Shown here: positions 53,140 through 62,542 of the stretch, piece by piece
Position numbering within the stretch: the stretch's first letter is position 1
How the letters are laid out: each line of letters opens with the position of its first letter
Assembly (NCBI GenBank): GCA_041398785.1
Contig: JAWKUA010000012.1
Location: 167,649-231,648, forward strand
Source: Planctomycetaceae bacterium
Lineage (GTDB): Bacteria > Planctomycetota > Planctomycetia > Planctomycetales > Planctomycetaceae
Length of the DNA: 64,000 nt
Reading direction: 5' to 3'
The notes under the pieces: generated by a model
The model's database searches: none
What the model was told of the DNA's origin: nothing
What the model saw: only the letters and a program-made list of their open reading frames with translations
Position numbers and translations under genes: made by a program

Positions 53140-54630
53140 TCACGGCTTCGGCAGCTTTGGCTTTTTCGTGTCGTCCTTGCCCGGTTCCTCGGTGGAAACG
53201 ACCGGCGGGAACCCATTCATGTTTCGCCAGATTTCGTACCACAGCGGTACGCGCTCCAGCAGTACCCAGCCGTTCGCCCGCACGCCCTGCCGCAGGAAGC
53301 GCTGGCCGGGCCAGTCCTGATCCGTTTTGTCTGGCAGGACCAGAATGCGGAACTTGCCCTTGCGGTCATCGGTGGCATCCACGGAAATGACTTCACCGCC
53401 AAACGTCCCCACCGCGACGGACGGCCAGCCCGCGAACTGCACAGCCGGCCAGCCTTCGAACTGCAGCCGCACGTGCCGTCCCGGTTCGACCAGCGGAGCA
53501 TCGTTGCCGTCCAGCCAGATCTGCACAGCTCGGTCGGCCGTATCCGGGACGATCATGCAGATCGGGTCGCCTTCCTTCAGAATCTGACTTCCCTGGTTCG
53601 GCGTGATATTTGTCACAAATCCGTCGAAGGGTGCGGTCAGCGTCTGATTGTTCTGACGGGCGACTTTGGTTTCGGTTTCCAGCAGCTCCTTCTGGGCCTT
53701 GTTCAGATCGCTGCGAGACTTGGCGACGTCGCTTTCCGCCTTGGCGACGTCTGCCCGGGCTTTCTTCAGCGCGGCGTCGGCGTAGTCGATGTCCACCTGA
53801 GCCTTCTGTTCCTTTGCCTGCCGATCGCTTTGTTTCCCGAGCAGATCGTTTTCGGCGGCGTCGACGTAGGCTTCCGCTTTGGCCACCTTCGCTGCTGCTT
53901 CCTTCAGTTTCCGCTCGGCTTCCTGGAACTTGAGCTGCGACACAATGTTGTCTTCGTACAGAGCCTTCTGACGGTCGAAATCCAGTTCAATCTGAGCCAG
54001 CGCCGCGTTGTGTTCGGCCAACTGCTGTTCTTCGGCGCGGACCTTGTTTCTGGCGGAATCCACGGCCGCATCGGCAGCGGCGACAATCTGCGTCTTCACC
54101 TGTCGATACGCGGATAGCTGAGCTTCCATCGATGACACAACCGCCTGAGCGGCTTCCATCGTGCGATGATTCGCATCCAGCACCGATGTGGCCGCTTCGA
54201 CCTGCTGAGTCGATGCCGTGAGCTGATCCCGCAGCCGGCCGAGGTACTCCGGATCAATGTCGGTGATCTCCGCGATGAACTGTCCCTTCCTGACCCGCGT
54301 GTTTTCCCGCAGTCCTTCGCCGAGTCGCAGCAGTCGCCCTTTCGTCGGAGCTTCCAGAATCTGAGGGCGTTCCGACGTGTCGTAGGCAATGACATTGCCC
54401 GTGCCCCGAACCGACTGCTGCCACGGAGCAATGGCCACCAGCAGAATCGCAATCACCAGCAACACGAAAAGAATCCTGCCCAGAGTCCGAGCCAGCCGCG
54501 ACGACCGCGCCAGTCTGAGGGACGGCATCACGGTTTCGCTGTACGCAGCCGGAGCCAGCATCCGCCGCCCGTGCGAAGCGACAGGTTCTGAATGTGTCGT
54601 CGTGGTTTGAGTTTCAGTCGTGGTTGCCAT
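53140..54630 (-). CDS. HlyD-family membrane fusion protein of an ABC export system
   Basis: A 496-residue protein with a cytoplasmic N-terminus, one membrane helix (about 50-70, GRILFVLLVIAILLVAIAP), and the usual HlyD layout: a lipoyl half ('APTKGRLLRLGEGLRENTRVRKGQFIAEI'), two long coiled-coil stretches rich in Ala/Glu/Lys (about 125-310) and the second half ('LTAPFDGFVTNITPNQGSQILKEGDPICMIVPDTADRAVQIWLDGNDAPLVEPGRHVRLQFEGWPAV'). The C-terminus is Lys/Pro-rich. It follows the ABC exporter gene by 105 bases and is its likely partner. Confidence 0.92.
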   Translation of the reverse strand: MATTTETQTTTTHSEPVASHGRRMLAPAAYSETVMPSLRLARSSRLARTLGRILFVLLVIAILLVAIAPWQQSVRGTGNVIAYDTSERPQILEAPTKGRLLRLGEGLRENTRVRKGQFIAEITDIDPEYLGRLRDQLTASTQQVEAATSVLDANHRTMEAAQAVVSSMEAQLSAYRQVKTQIVAAADAAVDSARNKVRAEEQQLAEHNAALAQIELDFDRQKALYEDNIVSQLKFQEAERKLKEAAAKVAKAEAYVDAAENDLLGKQSDRQAKEQKAQVDIDYADAALKKARADVAKAESDVAKSRSDLNKAQKELLETETKVARQNNQTLTAPFDGFVTNITPNQGSQILKEGDPICMIVPDTADRAVQIWLDGNDAPLVEPGRHVRLQFEGWPAVQFAGWPSVAVGTFGGEVISVDATDDRKGKFRILVLPDKTDQDWPGQRFLRQGVRANGWVLLERVPLWYEIWRNMNGFPPVVSTEEPGKDDTKKPKLPKP

Positions 54631-54735
54631 ATTCGTTCTTTCGACGCGTATCGCAGTCTTCCATTCACCGGGACCGCGACGCAGAGCGGTCCGACACGGT
54701 TTGCCGGTTAACCGCCGTCACGACACGGGCGAAGT

Positions 54736-56862
54736 TCACGCGATGATCGGTCCTGTCGTCTTTCGCAAATCGATTCGGCGGGCACACCGGTCGGCAATCG
54801 CTGTTCGCCCCGTCGCGATAATCAGCGTCCACGGTCGTTCCGGAGCCAGCAGGAAACTCAACACGGTTTCCAGTTCACCGTCCGACAGCGAATCCAGCAC
54901 ACCGTCGATCAGCAGCAGGCCCGGCTGTCCCGCAATGGCCCGGGAGATTCCCAGCAGTCGGCACTGGTTTTCCGTCAGCGGAGCCCCGCCGCTGGCCAGC
55001 ACTGTGTCACAGCCATCGTCAAGATCCATCACCGCGTCGTACAGGCCGGCGTGAGCCAGTGCATCGCGCGTTTCAGCGGCGGAGATGTCTTCGCGATGCA
55101 GATGCACATTTTCGTCGATTGTCGCATGGAAGACCTCACTGCCGCGCACCAGAGCGACTCGGTCGCGAAGCACATCCGGACGCAGGTCGCGCGGATCGAA
55201 ACCGGCGACGGTCAGGTGGCCGGCCGTGGGACATCGAAGCCCAAAGATCAGGTCCAGCAGCGTGCTCTTGCCGGAACCCGAACCGCCGCAGACTGCCAGA
55301 CTGGTTCCTTCCGGAATCTTCGCCGACACGGAATTAACGGCACTGGTGCCACCGACAAAGGAATAGCTGACCGAGTTAATCTCCAGAGCAATCGGCCCGC
55401 GACGAATTGTACCCAGCATCCCGTCGTGGCGTTCTGTCGGAAGGTCAAACAGAACACCCAGCTTGTCGACGGATGCCAGCAGGTCGTAGTAACTTTCCAT
55501 GTGCTTGCCCAGCTTTGCGAACGCTCCGACGATGACAGCCACAATCAGTTCCGCCGCCACAAGCTGCCCCAGAGTCAGTTCCTGCGCCACGACCAGCCAG
55601 CCGCCGATTCCCAGAAGGACCGTACTGGCGATCGCCTGCAGCATCAGGGCGAACAGAATCTGACGCATCAGAATTCGGAAGTGACCCCTGCGAGCAATCA
55701 GGTATTGGTGAATCAGTCCATCCGCCCGTTCAAGCGCGAACTCCGCGCCGCCGTCGGATCGAAATGCCGTCGGACACCGGGCGATGTCTTCCAGCCACGC
55801 CGCCATGTAGTACTTATTCTTTGACTCCATCATGGCGCTGGAAACCGCGCCGCGACCCAGGACAAAGATGATGAACGCGATCGAAGCCAGCAGCAGCACG
55901 TCAAAGCCCAGCAGCCAGGGGTGATAAAACCCCAGCACCGCCATGCCGACAATCGTACTGAGAACAAGTCCCACTCCGTCCAGCAGCAGCTGCGCCGACA
56001 CTTTCTGAACGGTGACGACGTCGAAGAAGCGGTTGGTGAGTTCCGGCGCGTATTCACGATCCAGCGATTCCACTTCGGCGCGGGGCAGCCGGTGTGCAAG
56101 ATCCGCGGCCACTCGCGCAAACAGCCGGCGCTGGATGATTTCGACGACATATGTCTGCAGCGCTCGAACGGCCGCCTGGAATCCCAGAAACGTCAGCAGG
56201 ATGAGCGCCAGCACGACAATCGGCTGCAGGAAGCGTCCGAAGGCCACCGTATTGATCAGAGATTCCACGGCGATGGGCGTTGCCAGCATCAGCAACCCGA
56301 CGACGAAGGCGAACACCAGCACCAGCCAGATGTCGGACCATTCCGGCTGCAGAAGCTGCTGCAGACGCTCGATCGGCGACAGACCGTGCTGGCCATGACT
56401 TCGCGACTTTCCGGTCGACGGAAGCTGCATCACCACGCATCTCAGCTTTCCGTCCGATGCCGCCGCGCTCAGCTTGCGCCGCAGCGCTGAAAGTCGGACC
56501 AGTTGGCTCGGGGCTGCGGTGTTGCCTGTGGCGATTTGAAAACGCCGCCCGCGGGATTCCAGGACCGCCAGCCATCGGGTGTCGGCATGTTCGTCATAGT
56601 TGACGATCTGCGCCCCGTTGTGCACCAGTTCCAATGCTTCGTCGACCGTGCAGTCCACGGTCTTGCAGCGTATTCCCAGACTTCGCGCGGCTTCGCTGAA
56701 CCACTTCCACCACAGCCGCCGGACATCTCCCGGCCAGGCACGAACGACTTCGCTCATCACGCGCCGCGGGGCATTGCGATCGTGCCGTTCCGATAGCGCG
56801 GAAAGCTGCTCCAGCACCAGGGCACCGCCGTCCAGTTTCTGATCGGTTGCTTCAGAATTCAT
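54736..56862 (-). CDS. Bacteriocin-type ABC exporter with a catalytically degenerate ATPase
   Basis: A 708-residue half-transporter. Residues 1-165 may be a C39-like, peptidase-dead domain ('HNGAQIVNYDEHADTRWLAVLESRGRRFQI'). A six-helix membrane domain follows (about 175-450) and an NBD (about 490-708). Walker A is intact (GGSGSGKST, 526-534) and the signature SGG is at 624-626, but three key residues are changed: the Q-loop Gln is R573 (VALVRGSEVF), the Walker B Glu is G654 (LLLIDG) and the H-loop His is G685 (IIATGR). ATP hydrolysis of a homodimer should be severely weakened. It pairs with the HlyD gene and would export an unknown substrate. Confidence 0.88.
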   Translation of the reverse strand: MNSEATDQKLDGGALVLEQLSALSERHDRNAPRRVMSEVVRAWPGDVRRLWWKWFSEAARSLGIRCKTVDCTVDEALELVHNGAQIVNYDEHADTRWLAVLESRGRRFQIATGNTAAPSQLVRLSALRRKLSAAASDGKLRCVVMQLPSTGKSRSHGQHGLSPIERLQQLLQPEWSDIWLVLVFAFVVGLLMLATPIAVESLINTVAFGRFLQPIVVLALILLTFLGFQAAVRALQTYVVEIIQRRLFARVAADLAHRLPRAEVESLDREYAPELTNRFFDVVTVQKVSAQLLLDGVGLVLSTIVGMAVLGFYHPWLLGFDVLLLASIAFIIFVLGRGAVSSAMMESKNKYYMAAWLEDIARCPTAFRSDGGAEFALERADGLIHQYLIARRGHFRILMRQILFALMLQAIASTVLLGIGGWLVVAQELTLGQLVAAELIVAVIVGAFAKLGKHMESYYDLLASVDKLGVLFDLPTERHDGMLGTIRRGPIALEINSVSYSFVGGTSAVNSVSAKIPEGTSLAVCGGSGSGKSTLLDLIFGLRCPTAGHLTVAGFDPRDLRPDVLRDRVALVRGSEVFHATIDENVHLHREDISAAETRDALAHAGLYDAVMDLDDGCDTVLASGGAPLTENQCRLLGISRAIAGQPGLLLIDGVLDSLSDGELETVLSFLLAPERPWTLIIATGRTAIADRCARRIDLRKTTGPIIA

Positions 56863-57435
56863 GACGCCTCGCCTGGTGCTGCGGAATCGAATCTTCCTCG
56901 TCTGTCGCGGCCCGCGGAGCCTTCGGCACTCTGTGACGCTTCCGGGACCGGAGCTTGCTGCTTTGTCTATCGGGTCTTTTTACGCCGGCAGAACACATTG
57001 AACAAATAGGAACTTAGAGAGCCGGGGATCGAAAATACCGATGGATGGCCGGGGCGACGACGCGTTGCCCGCAGTGCCGGAATCGCCAGTCGTGTACCGG
57101 ACGGATTCCGACGGAAACGGGCACCTGGCCTCCATCGGAAGAGCCGGGTTCCGACCACTCGTGAGTTGCTGCGCTGACCTCTGTGACTCTTTGCCGGAAC
57201 GGAGAGTTTGTCAACGCGGCAACGGCACATGCGCGCCGGCGTCGCGGTGAATTCACAATCGCAAATCGCGAACCGGAGTGGTACGCTGGTCTGCACGACG
57301 CATCGCGGCACCGCAGTGATCATTGGCGAAAAATCCGCTGGTGTTTCCAGGGAAATGCCGTGTCGCGAACAACCCGCGATGCGTGCGAGTTCTGCTCTGT
57401 CCGAATTCCGCTGTTTGGTGTCCGGAGGACTTTGC
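56863..57435. other. Divergent intergenic region
   Basis: A 573-bp gap between the ABC exporter gene (minus) and the DUF1592-type gene (plus). Possible short frames here look like random GC-rich translation; none has a family motif. No repeat, strong hairpin or obvious promoter was recognised. Both flanking genes must have their promoters here. Confidence 0.45.
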
Positions 57436-60400
57436 GTGCGAATCACCGAATTGCCAAACAATCTGCTCAGACGCCGGTTCCTGGTTCCCATCCTGATGTC
57501 GCTGGCTGCGGCGTGGCTGCCCGGTTTCGCTGCTGGAAATGACATGCCCGCGACGCTGGCGGATTCGTTCCGGACCTACTGCTTTGACTGCCACGGCAGC
57601 GAACTGGCGGAAGGCAGGCTGAACCTGGAAGCGATTACTCAGGATGCGGACTTCGGTCTGAGTTTTCGAGACTGGGACCGAGTCATCCGCGTCCTTCGCG
57701 AACAGTCGATGCCGCCGGCCGAAATGCCTCAACCGACAGCGCAGGAACGGACGTCGCTGGCGGACGCCGTCAGTGCAGGAATCGACGTGTTCATCCGGGA
57801 CCATGCCGGTGACCCGGGACCAGTGCTGATGCGAAGGCTGACGAGCGCGGAATATGCCTACACGATTCTGGATCTGACGGGACTTGAACACGACGCGGCT
57901 CGCGGCTTTGTCAGCGACGCTGTCGGAGGGGAAGGGTTTACCAACGTCGGCAGTGCTCAGTTCATGCAGGATTCAACGCTGGAGCGCTATCTGGAATCAG
58001 CGAAGATCGTCGCGTCGCACGCCGTAATCGGTTCCGGACCGTTATTCTTCTATGAGCACCCCGGAACGACGGGACGAGAGCTGTCGGCGATCTCGCGGAT
58101 TCAACAGATTTATCGAGAACACGGTTTTCGAACGGCTGCGGGTGAAGGAGCCGAACCATTCGGACTGGACCTGTATCCGCGAGCGATGTACGTGGCGTGG
58201 ATGTACGGGCACCGCAAGGAACTGGAACGCGGCGACGAAACGCTGGCGCAACTGGCGACATCCGAAGGGGTCAGCGTTCGGTTGTGTGAACATGTCACCG
58301 ACGTTCTGAATCGCGAAGCCGCTTCGTTTCCGATGTCACTGATTGTGTCGCAGTTTCGGGCGCTGCCGTCGCCGTCAGAAACGACGATTGCTGAAGTGCG
58401 TCAGCAATGCGAACAGATCAGCGCCGTTCTTCGGGACTGGCAAAGCACGCTGGCCGCAGCGGCCGGAGACGAAGAGGAAGCATCCGTCCTGACTGCCGGC
58501 GACGTCAGCGTTTCACCGACACATACGTTCGCCGCCGCGATTGACTGGGAAGACGGGAATGCACAGGCGGAGTTCGAAATCTCCGTCTCGGCTGCCAGCG
58601 ACGTCCCTGCGGACCGTTCCGTTGTCGTCTGGCGAAATCCGCGGCTGCAGTTTCGCCGTGAAGATCGGCGCCGCGATCCTCCGCGGCCGCTTAGCGCATT
58701 TGTGACTGCCGAGACCGCCGACCGGCTGCGGTTCGGGAAGCATCCCGCCGGCCTGGCCATCGGCGAAAACGACTTCGTGGTGACGGGTGATCTTCGACTG
58801 CCGGTCGCTCTGGAGATCCCCGCCGGGCGCACGTCAGCCCAACTGCTGGTGGACGTGGAGCTGGATCCGACTCACGATCCGAACAGCATTGTCCGCTGCC
58901 GGATTTCGGACGGCGAAGTCGCCGGGGAAACGGCGGCCGAAGTGGGTGAGTCATCCACCCTGCTGGCGAATCCCGACAGCCCGGCAGTCGCCGCGTGGCA
59001 GGTTGAAGTGGCAAAGTTCGCCAGTCTGCTGCCGGAAGTGTCGCACCGCGAACCGGCTCCCTCTGATCGCGATCCCATCCCCGCGCCGTTTGACAACACC
59101 TACAACGAGCCGGAACGAAATCACTTTCATTACGCGGTCAAGTATCACCGCGACGACGATTTCTTCGTTCAGCATATCGCCGACGACGACACGCGGCGCC
59201 GGCTTGATCAGGCGTGGACGGACCTGCTGACATCGTTCGAATATCACGACGTGAATCTGAGATTCGTGAACAACAAGTTTTCACCGGGACTGCAGGCGAC
59301 ACACATCGGCGACCTGGACCAGGCAGCAATCGACAGACTTTCCGCACCTGCCGCAGATTACATCCGTGGATTCCGCGACGAATATCTGATGATGCAGCAG
59401 TCGCTGCGGTCCGCTCAACCGGGTCATGTGGCTGATGTTCTGGAATTTGCGGCGATGGCATGGCGTCGTCCGCTGACGGAAGCCGAACAGCAGCGGCTGA
59501 CCGATTTCTATTCAGCGCTGCGTCAGGAACACGATCAGTCACACGAAGAAGCGATTCGCGGGACGCTGGCGCGAGTCCTGGTGGCTCCCGGTTTCCTGTA
59601 CCGCGCCGAATTCGGCGACACGGGCGACACCGACGCCGATCGTATTGTTCCGCTGGACGACTGGCAGCTTGCCAGCCGGCTCAGCTACCTTTGCTGGTCG
59701 TCGGGTCCGGATGCTGCTTTGACCGAATCGGCCGCCGCCGGACGACTGCAGCAGCCGGAAGAACTGCAGCGCCACACCGATCGCCTTTTGCGTGACCCGA
59801 AAGCGCGCCGGCTGGCGGCTGAGTTCTTCGGTCAGTGGCTGGGGTTCTACCGCTTCGATCGGCACACCGGCGTGGATCGGCAGCGGTTTCCGGAGTTCAC
59901 GGAAGAACTGCAGTCCGCGATGTATAACGAAGCCGTATCATTCTTCGAATACGTGCTGCGCGAAGACCGGCCTGTCGATGAGATCCTGTTCGCCGACTAC
60001 GCGTTCCTGAACCGGCGGCTGGCAAATCACTACGGTGTTGACGCTTCGCAGTTGTCGGAAGAGCAGTTTTCCGATGAACAGTTCGCTCGGATGGAGCTTG
60101 CGGAAGAACAGCATCGCGGAGGATTGCTGGGGCTGGGTGCCGTGCTGACGGTGACGTCGGCTCCGCTGCGAACCAGTGCCGTGAAGCGCGGCGACTGGGT
60201 TCTGCGGCGAATCGTCGGAACACCGGTGCCGCCGCCACCCGCCGACGCCGGTTCGATTTCAGCCGACGATTCCCGGGATGACGGTCTGACGATTCGGCAG
60301 CAGCTTGAAGCTCACCGCGACAATCCGGCGTGCGTCAATTGTCACTCCCGCATCGATGCCCTGGGTTTCGCTCTGGAAAACTATGATCCGATCGGACGCT

Positions 60401-60717
60401 GGCGCGATACGTATGGCAACGGTCAGCAGATCGATTCGTCGGGAACTCTCAGCGACGGAACGGAATTATCCGGTCTGCCGGGACTTCGCGACTATCTGCG
60501 TCGGCAGAAAGACAACTTCCACCGAACACTGTGTACCCGGCTGGTCGGATACGCTCTGGGACGCACGGTCATGGCTTCCGATCGCCCGCTGATTGAATCC
60601 ATGCTGGCGGATATCGACGGACAGGCCGGTGTCGCCGACCTGATCGTACGCATCGTTCTGAGCGAACAATTTCGAAACCGACGCTATGACGCTCCGGACG
60701 CAACCGATGTAGAATAA
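57436..60717 (+). CDS. DUF1592-family planctomycete cytochrome protein (DUF1587/1592/1588/1585)
   Basis: A 1093-residue secreted protein. The start is the GTG at 57436, with GGAGG 7 bases upstream; an ATG-led frame opens earlier at 57208 but lacks a ribosome site. A signal peptide (about 14-34) precedes the cytochrome-type domain with C49-FD-C52-H53. The DUF1587-like region follows ('LMRRLTSAEYAYTILDLTG'), then DUF1592/1588 ('RVLVAPGFLYRAEFGD', 'RLSYLCWSSGPDA', 'FGQWLGFYRFDRH', 'RGGLLGLGAVLTVTSAPLRTSAVKRGDWVLRRIVGTPVPPPPA') with CVNCH near 1008, and DUF1585 at the end ('LVGYALGRTVMASDRPLIESML'). It is a two-heme-motif periplasmic protein of unknown reaction. Confidence 0.95.
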   Translation: MRITELPNNLLRRRFLVPILMSLAAAWLPGFAAGNDMPATLADSFRTYCFDCHGSELAEGRLNLEAITQDADFGLSFRDWDRVIRVLREQSMPPAEMPQPTAQERTSLADAVSAGIDVFIRDHAGDPGPVLMRRLTSAEYAYTILDLTGLEHDAARGFVSDAVGGEGFTNVGSAQFMQDSTLERYLESAKIVASHAVIGSGPLFFYEHPGTTGRELSAISRIQQIYREHGFRTAAGEGAEPFGLDLYPRAMYVAWMYGHRKELERGDETLAQLATSEGVSVRLCEHVTDVLNREAASFPMSLIVSQFRALPSPSETTIAEVRQQCEQISAVLRDWQSTLAAAAGDEEEASVLTAGDVSVSPTHTFAAAIDWEDGNAQAEFEISVSAASDVPADRSVVVWRNPRLQFRREDRRRDPPRPLSAFVTAETADRLRFGKHPAGLAIGENDFVVTGDLRLPVALEIPAGRTSAQLLVDVELDPTHDPNSIVRCRISDGEVAGETAAEVGESSTLLANPDSPAVAAWQVEVAKFASLLPEVSHREPAPSDRDPIPAPFDNTYNEPERNHFHYAVKYHRDDDFFVQHIADDDTRRRLDQAWTDLLTSFEYHDVNLRFVNNKFSPGLQATHIGDLDQAAIDRLSAPAADYIRGFRDEYLMMQQSLRSAQPGHVADVLEFAAMAWRRPLTEAEQQRLTDFYSALRQEHDQSHEEAIRGTLARVLVAPGFLYRAEFGDTGDTDADRIVPLDDWQLASRLSYLCWSSGPDAALTESAAAGRLQQPEELQRHTDRLLRDPKARRLAAEFFGQWLGFYRFDRHTGVDRQRFPEFTEELQSAMYNEAVSFFEYVLREDRPVDEILFADYAFLNRRLANHYGVDASQLSEEQFSDEQFARMELAEEQHRGGLLGLGAVLTVTSAPLRTSAVKRGDWVLRRIVGTPVPPPPADAGSISADDSRDDGLTIRQQLEAHRDNPACVNCHSRIDALGFALENYDPIGRWRDTYGNGQQIDSSGTLSDGTELSGLPGLRDYLRRQKDNFHRTLCTRLVGYALGRTVMASDRPLIESMLADIDGQAGVADLIVRIVLSEQFRNRRYDAPDATDVE

Positions 60718-60797
60718 GGTGGTCACCGGAAACCCGCGGGCGGACGCCTGACTTCGTGAATTATCAGAACATGGCGGCACTTGCCGGAGGAAAGCAG

Positions 60798-62177
60798 ATG
60801 AAAAACATGACGCACACAGGCAGCCGGCGGGCGTTTCTTCAAGGTGCCGGCGGCACGGTTCTGACGCTTCCCTGGCTCGAATCCGTTCCGCTTCGAGCGG
60901 AGGATTCCGGAAAGCGGACCACCGCCGGAACGTCCGGCAAGCCCCCCGTTCGATTCGCGTGCATCTATTTTTCGAACGGTGTTGAGCCCGAACACTGGTG
61001 GGCTCGCGGTCAGGGATCGTCGATGGAAATCGGTCCCGGTCTGCAGCCGATGCTGCCTTATCGCGATGACATGGTGTTTGTGAAAGGTTTGTTCAACGAA
61101 CAGGCCGTGCGCCATAAAAGTGCTCATCTGGGACGCGTGCCGAATTTGCTTTCCGGAGCCTGGGTCAGCACGGACCAGGACCTGATTCGCGTCGGCCGGA
61201 CGATGGATCAGGTGCTGGCGGATGAAGTCGGCCGGCACACGGCGATCCCCAGCCTGGTCCTGGGAATCGAACCCACGGAACTTCGGCTGGAAGACGGATT
61301 GTCCATGATCTACGGATCGTGCATTTCGTGGGCCAGCGACACAAAGCCCGCGACCAAGGAAATCTATCCGTCGCGAGTCTTCGATGCGCTGACGGGCAAC
61401 GGAACGGACCGCACGCTGGACCGCACCGTTCTGGACGCCGTGCTGGCCGATGCAAAGGATCTCCGCGGCAGGATCAGCGAATCGGATCGTGGGAAACTCG
61501 ACGAGTATCTCGAATCTGTTCGCGACATCGAACGCCGCATCGATCGCGCGTCGGCGGACGGACGGCTGGAAGGCTGGAAGCCGAATCTGACGGCTCCCGA
61601 CATGGACCGCCCTGATGACCAACTGCCGCAGGATATTCCGGACCACATGAAGCTGATGATGGATCTGATCGTGCTGGCATTCCAGATGGACAAGTCTCGA
61701 GTCGTCACCTGCATGCTCAACAACGACCTGTCACAGATGAACTTCGGTTTCCTGGAAGGGGTGCAGGGAAGTCTGCACCTGGATCTGACTCACAACGGGC
61801 GTCGGCCGGAACTGGAGGCGATGTATCTGAAGACGAACCAGTTCCACGTCAGTCAGTTTGCGTGGCTGCTGAAGCGGCTGAAGGAAATCCAGGAAGGTGA
61901 AGGAACGCTGCTGGACAATTCGCTGCTGATGTGTTGTTCGAATCTGTTCGACGGCGACAAACACGAAGCTGACGAGATGCCGATCCTGCTGGCTGGCCGC
62001 GGCGGAGGCAGTCTGAACACGGGCCGCGTCCTGAATTACCGCGATCGGCCCGACGACGAACGGCGAGCCTGCAGCCTGTACCTGTCGCTGATGGACCGCA
62101 TGGGCGTCAACCATCCCCGATTTGGAGACACCGACCGGCGTCTGTCCGATCTCTATACCGCGAGCGGGACAGAATGA
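60798..62177 (+). CDS. DUF1552-family Tat-exported protein
   Basis: A 459-residue protein from the ATG at 60798, preceded by GGAGG. The N-terminus is a Tat signal (GSRRAFLQGAGGTVLTLPWLES). The mature part has DUF1552 hallmarks: 'PPVRFACIYFSNGVEPEHWWARGQGSSMEIGPGLQPMLPYRDDMVFVKGLFNEQ', 'SLVLGIEPTELRLEDGLSMIYGSCISW', 'SVRDIERRIDRAS' and 'MCCSNLFDGDKHEADEMPILLAGRGGG'. These proteins almost always follow a DUF1592-type gene, as here (80 bases after its stop), so the two act together. The fold is sulfatase/alkaline-phosphatase-like; the reaction is unknown. Confidence 0.94.
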   Translation: MKNMTHTGSRRAFLQGAGGTVLTLPWLESVPLRAEDSGKRTTAGTSGKPPVRFACIYFSNGVEPEHWWARGQGSSMEIGPGLQPMLPYRDDMVFVKGLFNEQAVRHKSAHLGRVPNLLSGAWVSTDQDLIRVGRTMDQVLADEVGRHTAIPSLVLGIEPTELRLEDGLSMIYGSCISWASDTKPATKEIYPSRVFDALTGNGTDRTLDRTVLDAVLADAKDLRGRISESDRGKLDEYLESVRDIERRIDRASADGRLEGWKPNLTAPDMDRPDDQLPQDIPDHMKLMMDLIVLAFQMDKSRVVTCMLNNDLSQMNFGFLEGVQGSLHLDLTHNGRRPELEAMYLKTNQFHVSQFAWLLKRLKEIQEGEGTLLDNSLLMCCSNLFDGDKHEADEMPILLAGRGGGSLNTGRVLNYRDRPDDERRACSLYLSLMDRMGVNHPRFGDTDRRLSDLYTASGTE

Positions 62178-62237
62178 GACATTCGGGCTCGCGGGAGTAA
62201 GAAGAGCGAAAAGTATCGGCGTCCGCCGCGGCCAGTA

Positions 62238-62362
62238 TAGTACTGCGTCACGCATGAATCGACGGGTCGTGTGCCACTGCCTGTGCCAGTGTGTACCAGG
62301 CTGCACAGCACTGGCACAGCCAGTGCCACACAACTCATCAATGCCGTGCTGGCGAAGCACTA
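62238..62362. repeat. Full-length imperfect palindrome, MITE/REP-like, copy 2
   Basis: Bounded by TAGTAC and GCACTA. The order of blocks matches copy 1 (326-447): TGCGTCA-GCAT, GACGGGTCGTGTGCCACTG, CTGTGCCAGTG, a short centre, CACTGGCACAGCCAGTG, then CATCAATGCCGTGCTGGCGAAGCACTA. It lies between the DUF1552 gene and the DUF1549/1553 gene; the rest of that 365-bp gap shows no feature. No obvious duplicated flanks. Confidence 0.75.
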
Positions 62363-62542
62363 CCAGCCGCCGCCATTCGTGGCAGTTTTGGACGTATGAC
62401 CTTTGGCTCCGTAATCTCACCCGTGACGCCGGATTCCTGATTGGAACAAAGCACCCGCGATTCGAATTGCGTCTGATGTTGGTGACCTGTCAGCGTATAA
62501 TCCCCGTAAAATTCCCTCCGAAAAACCGCTTTGAGTCTTCCC

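Noticed and set aside
57208..57435. 76-codon upstream extension of the DUF1592-type gene
   Set aside because: No ribosome site and the signal peptide would be buried; the GTG at 57436 has GGAGG at ideal spacing.
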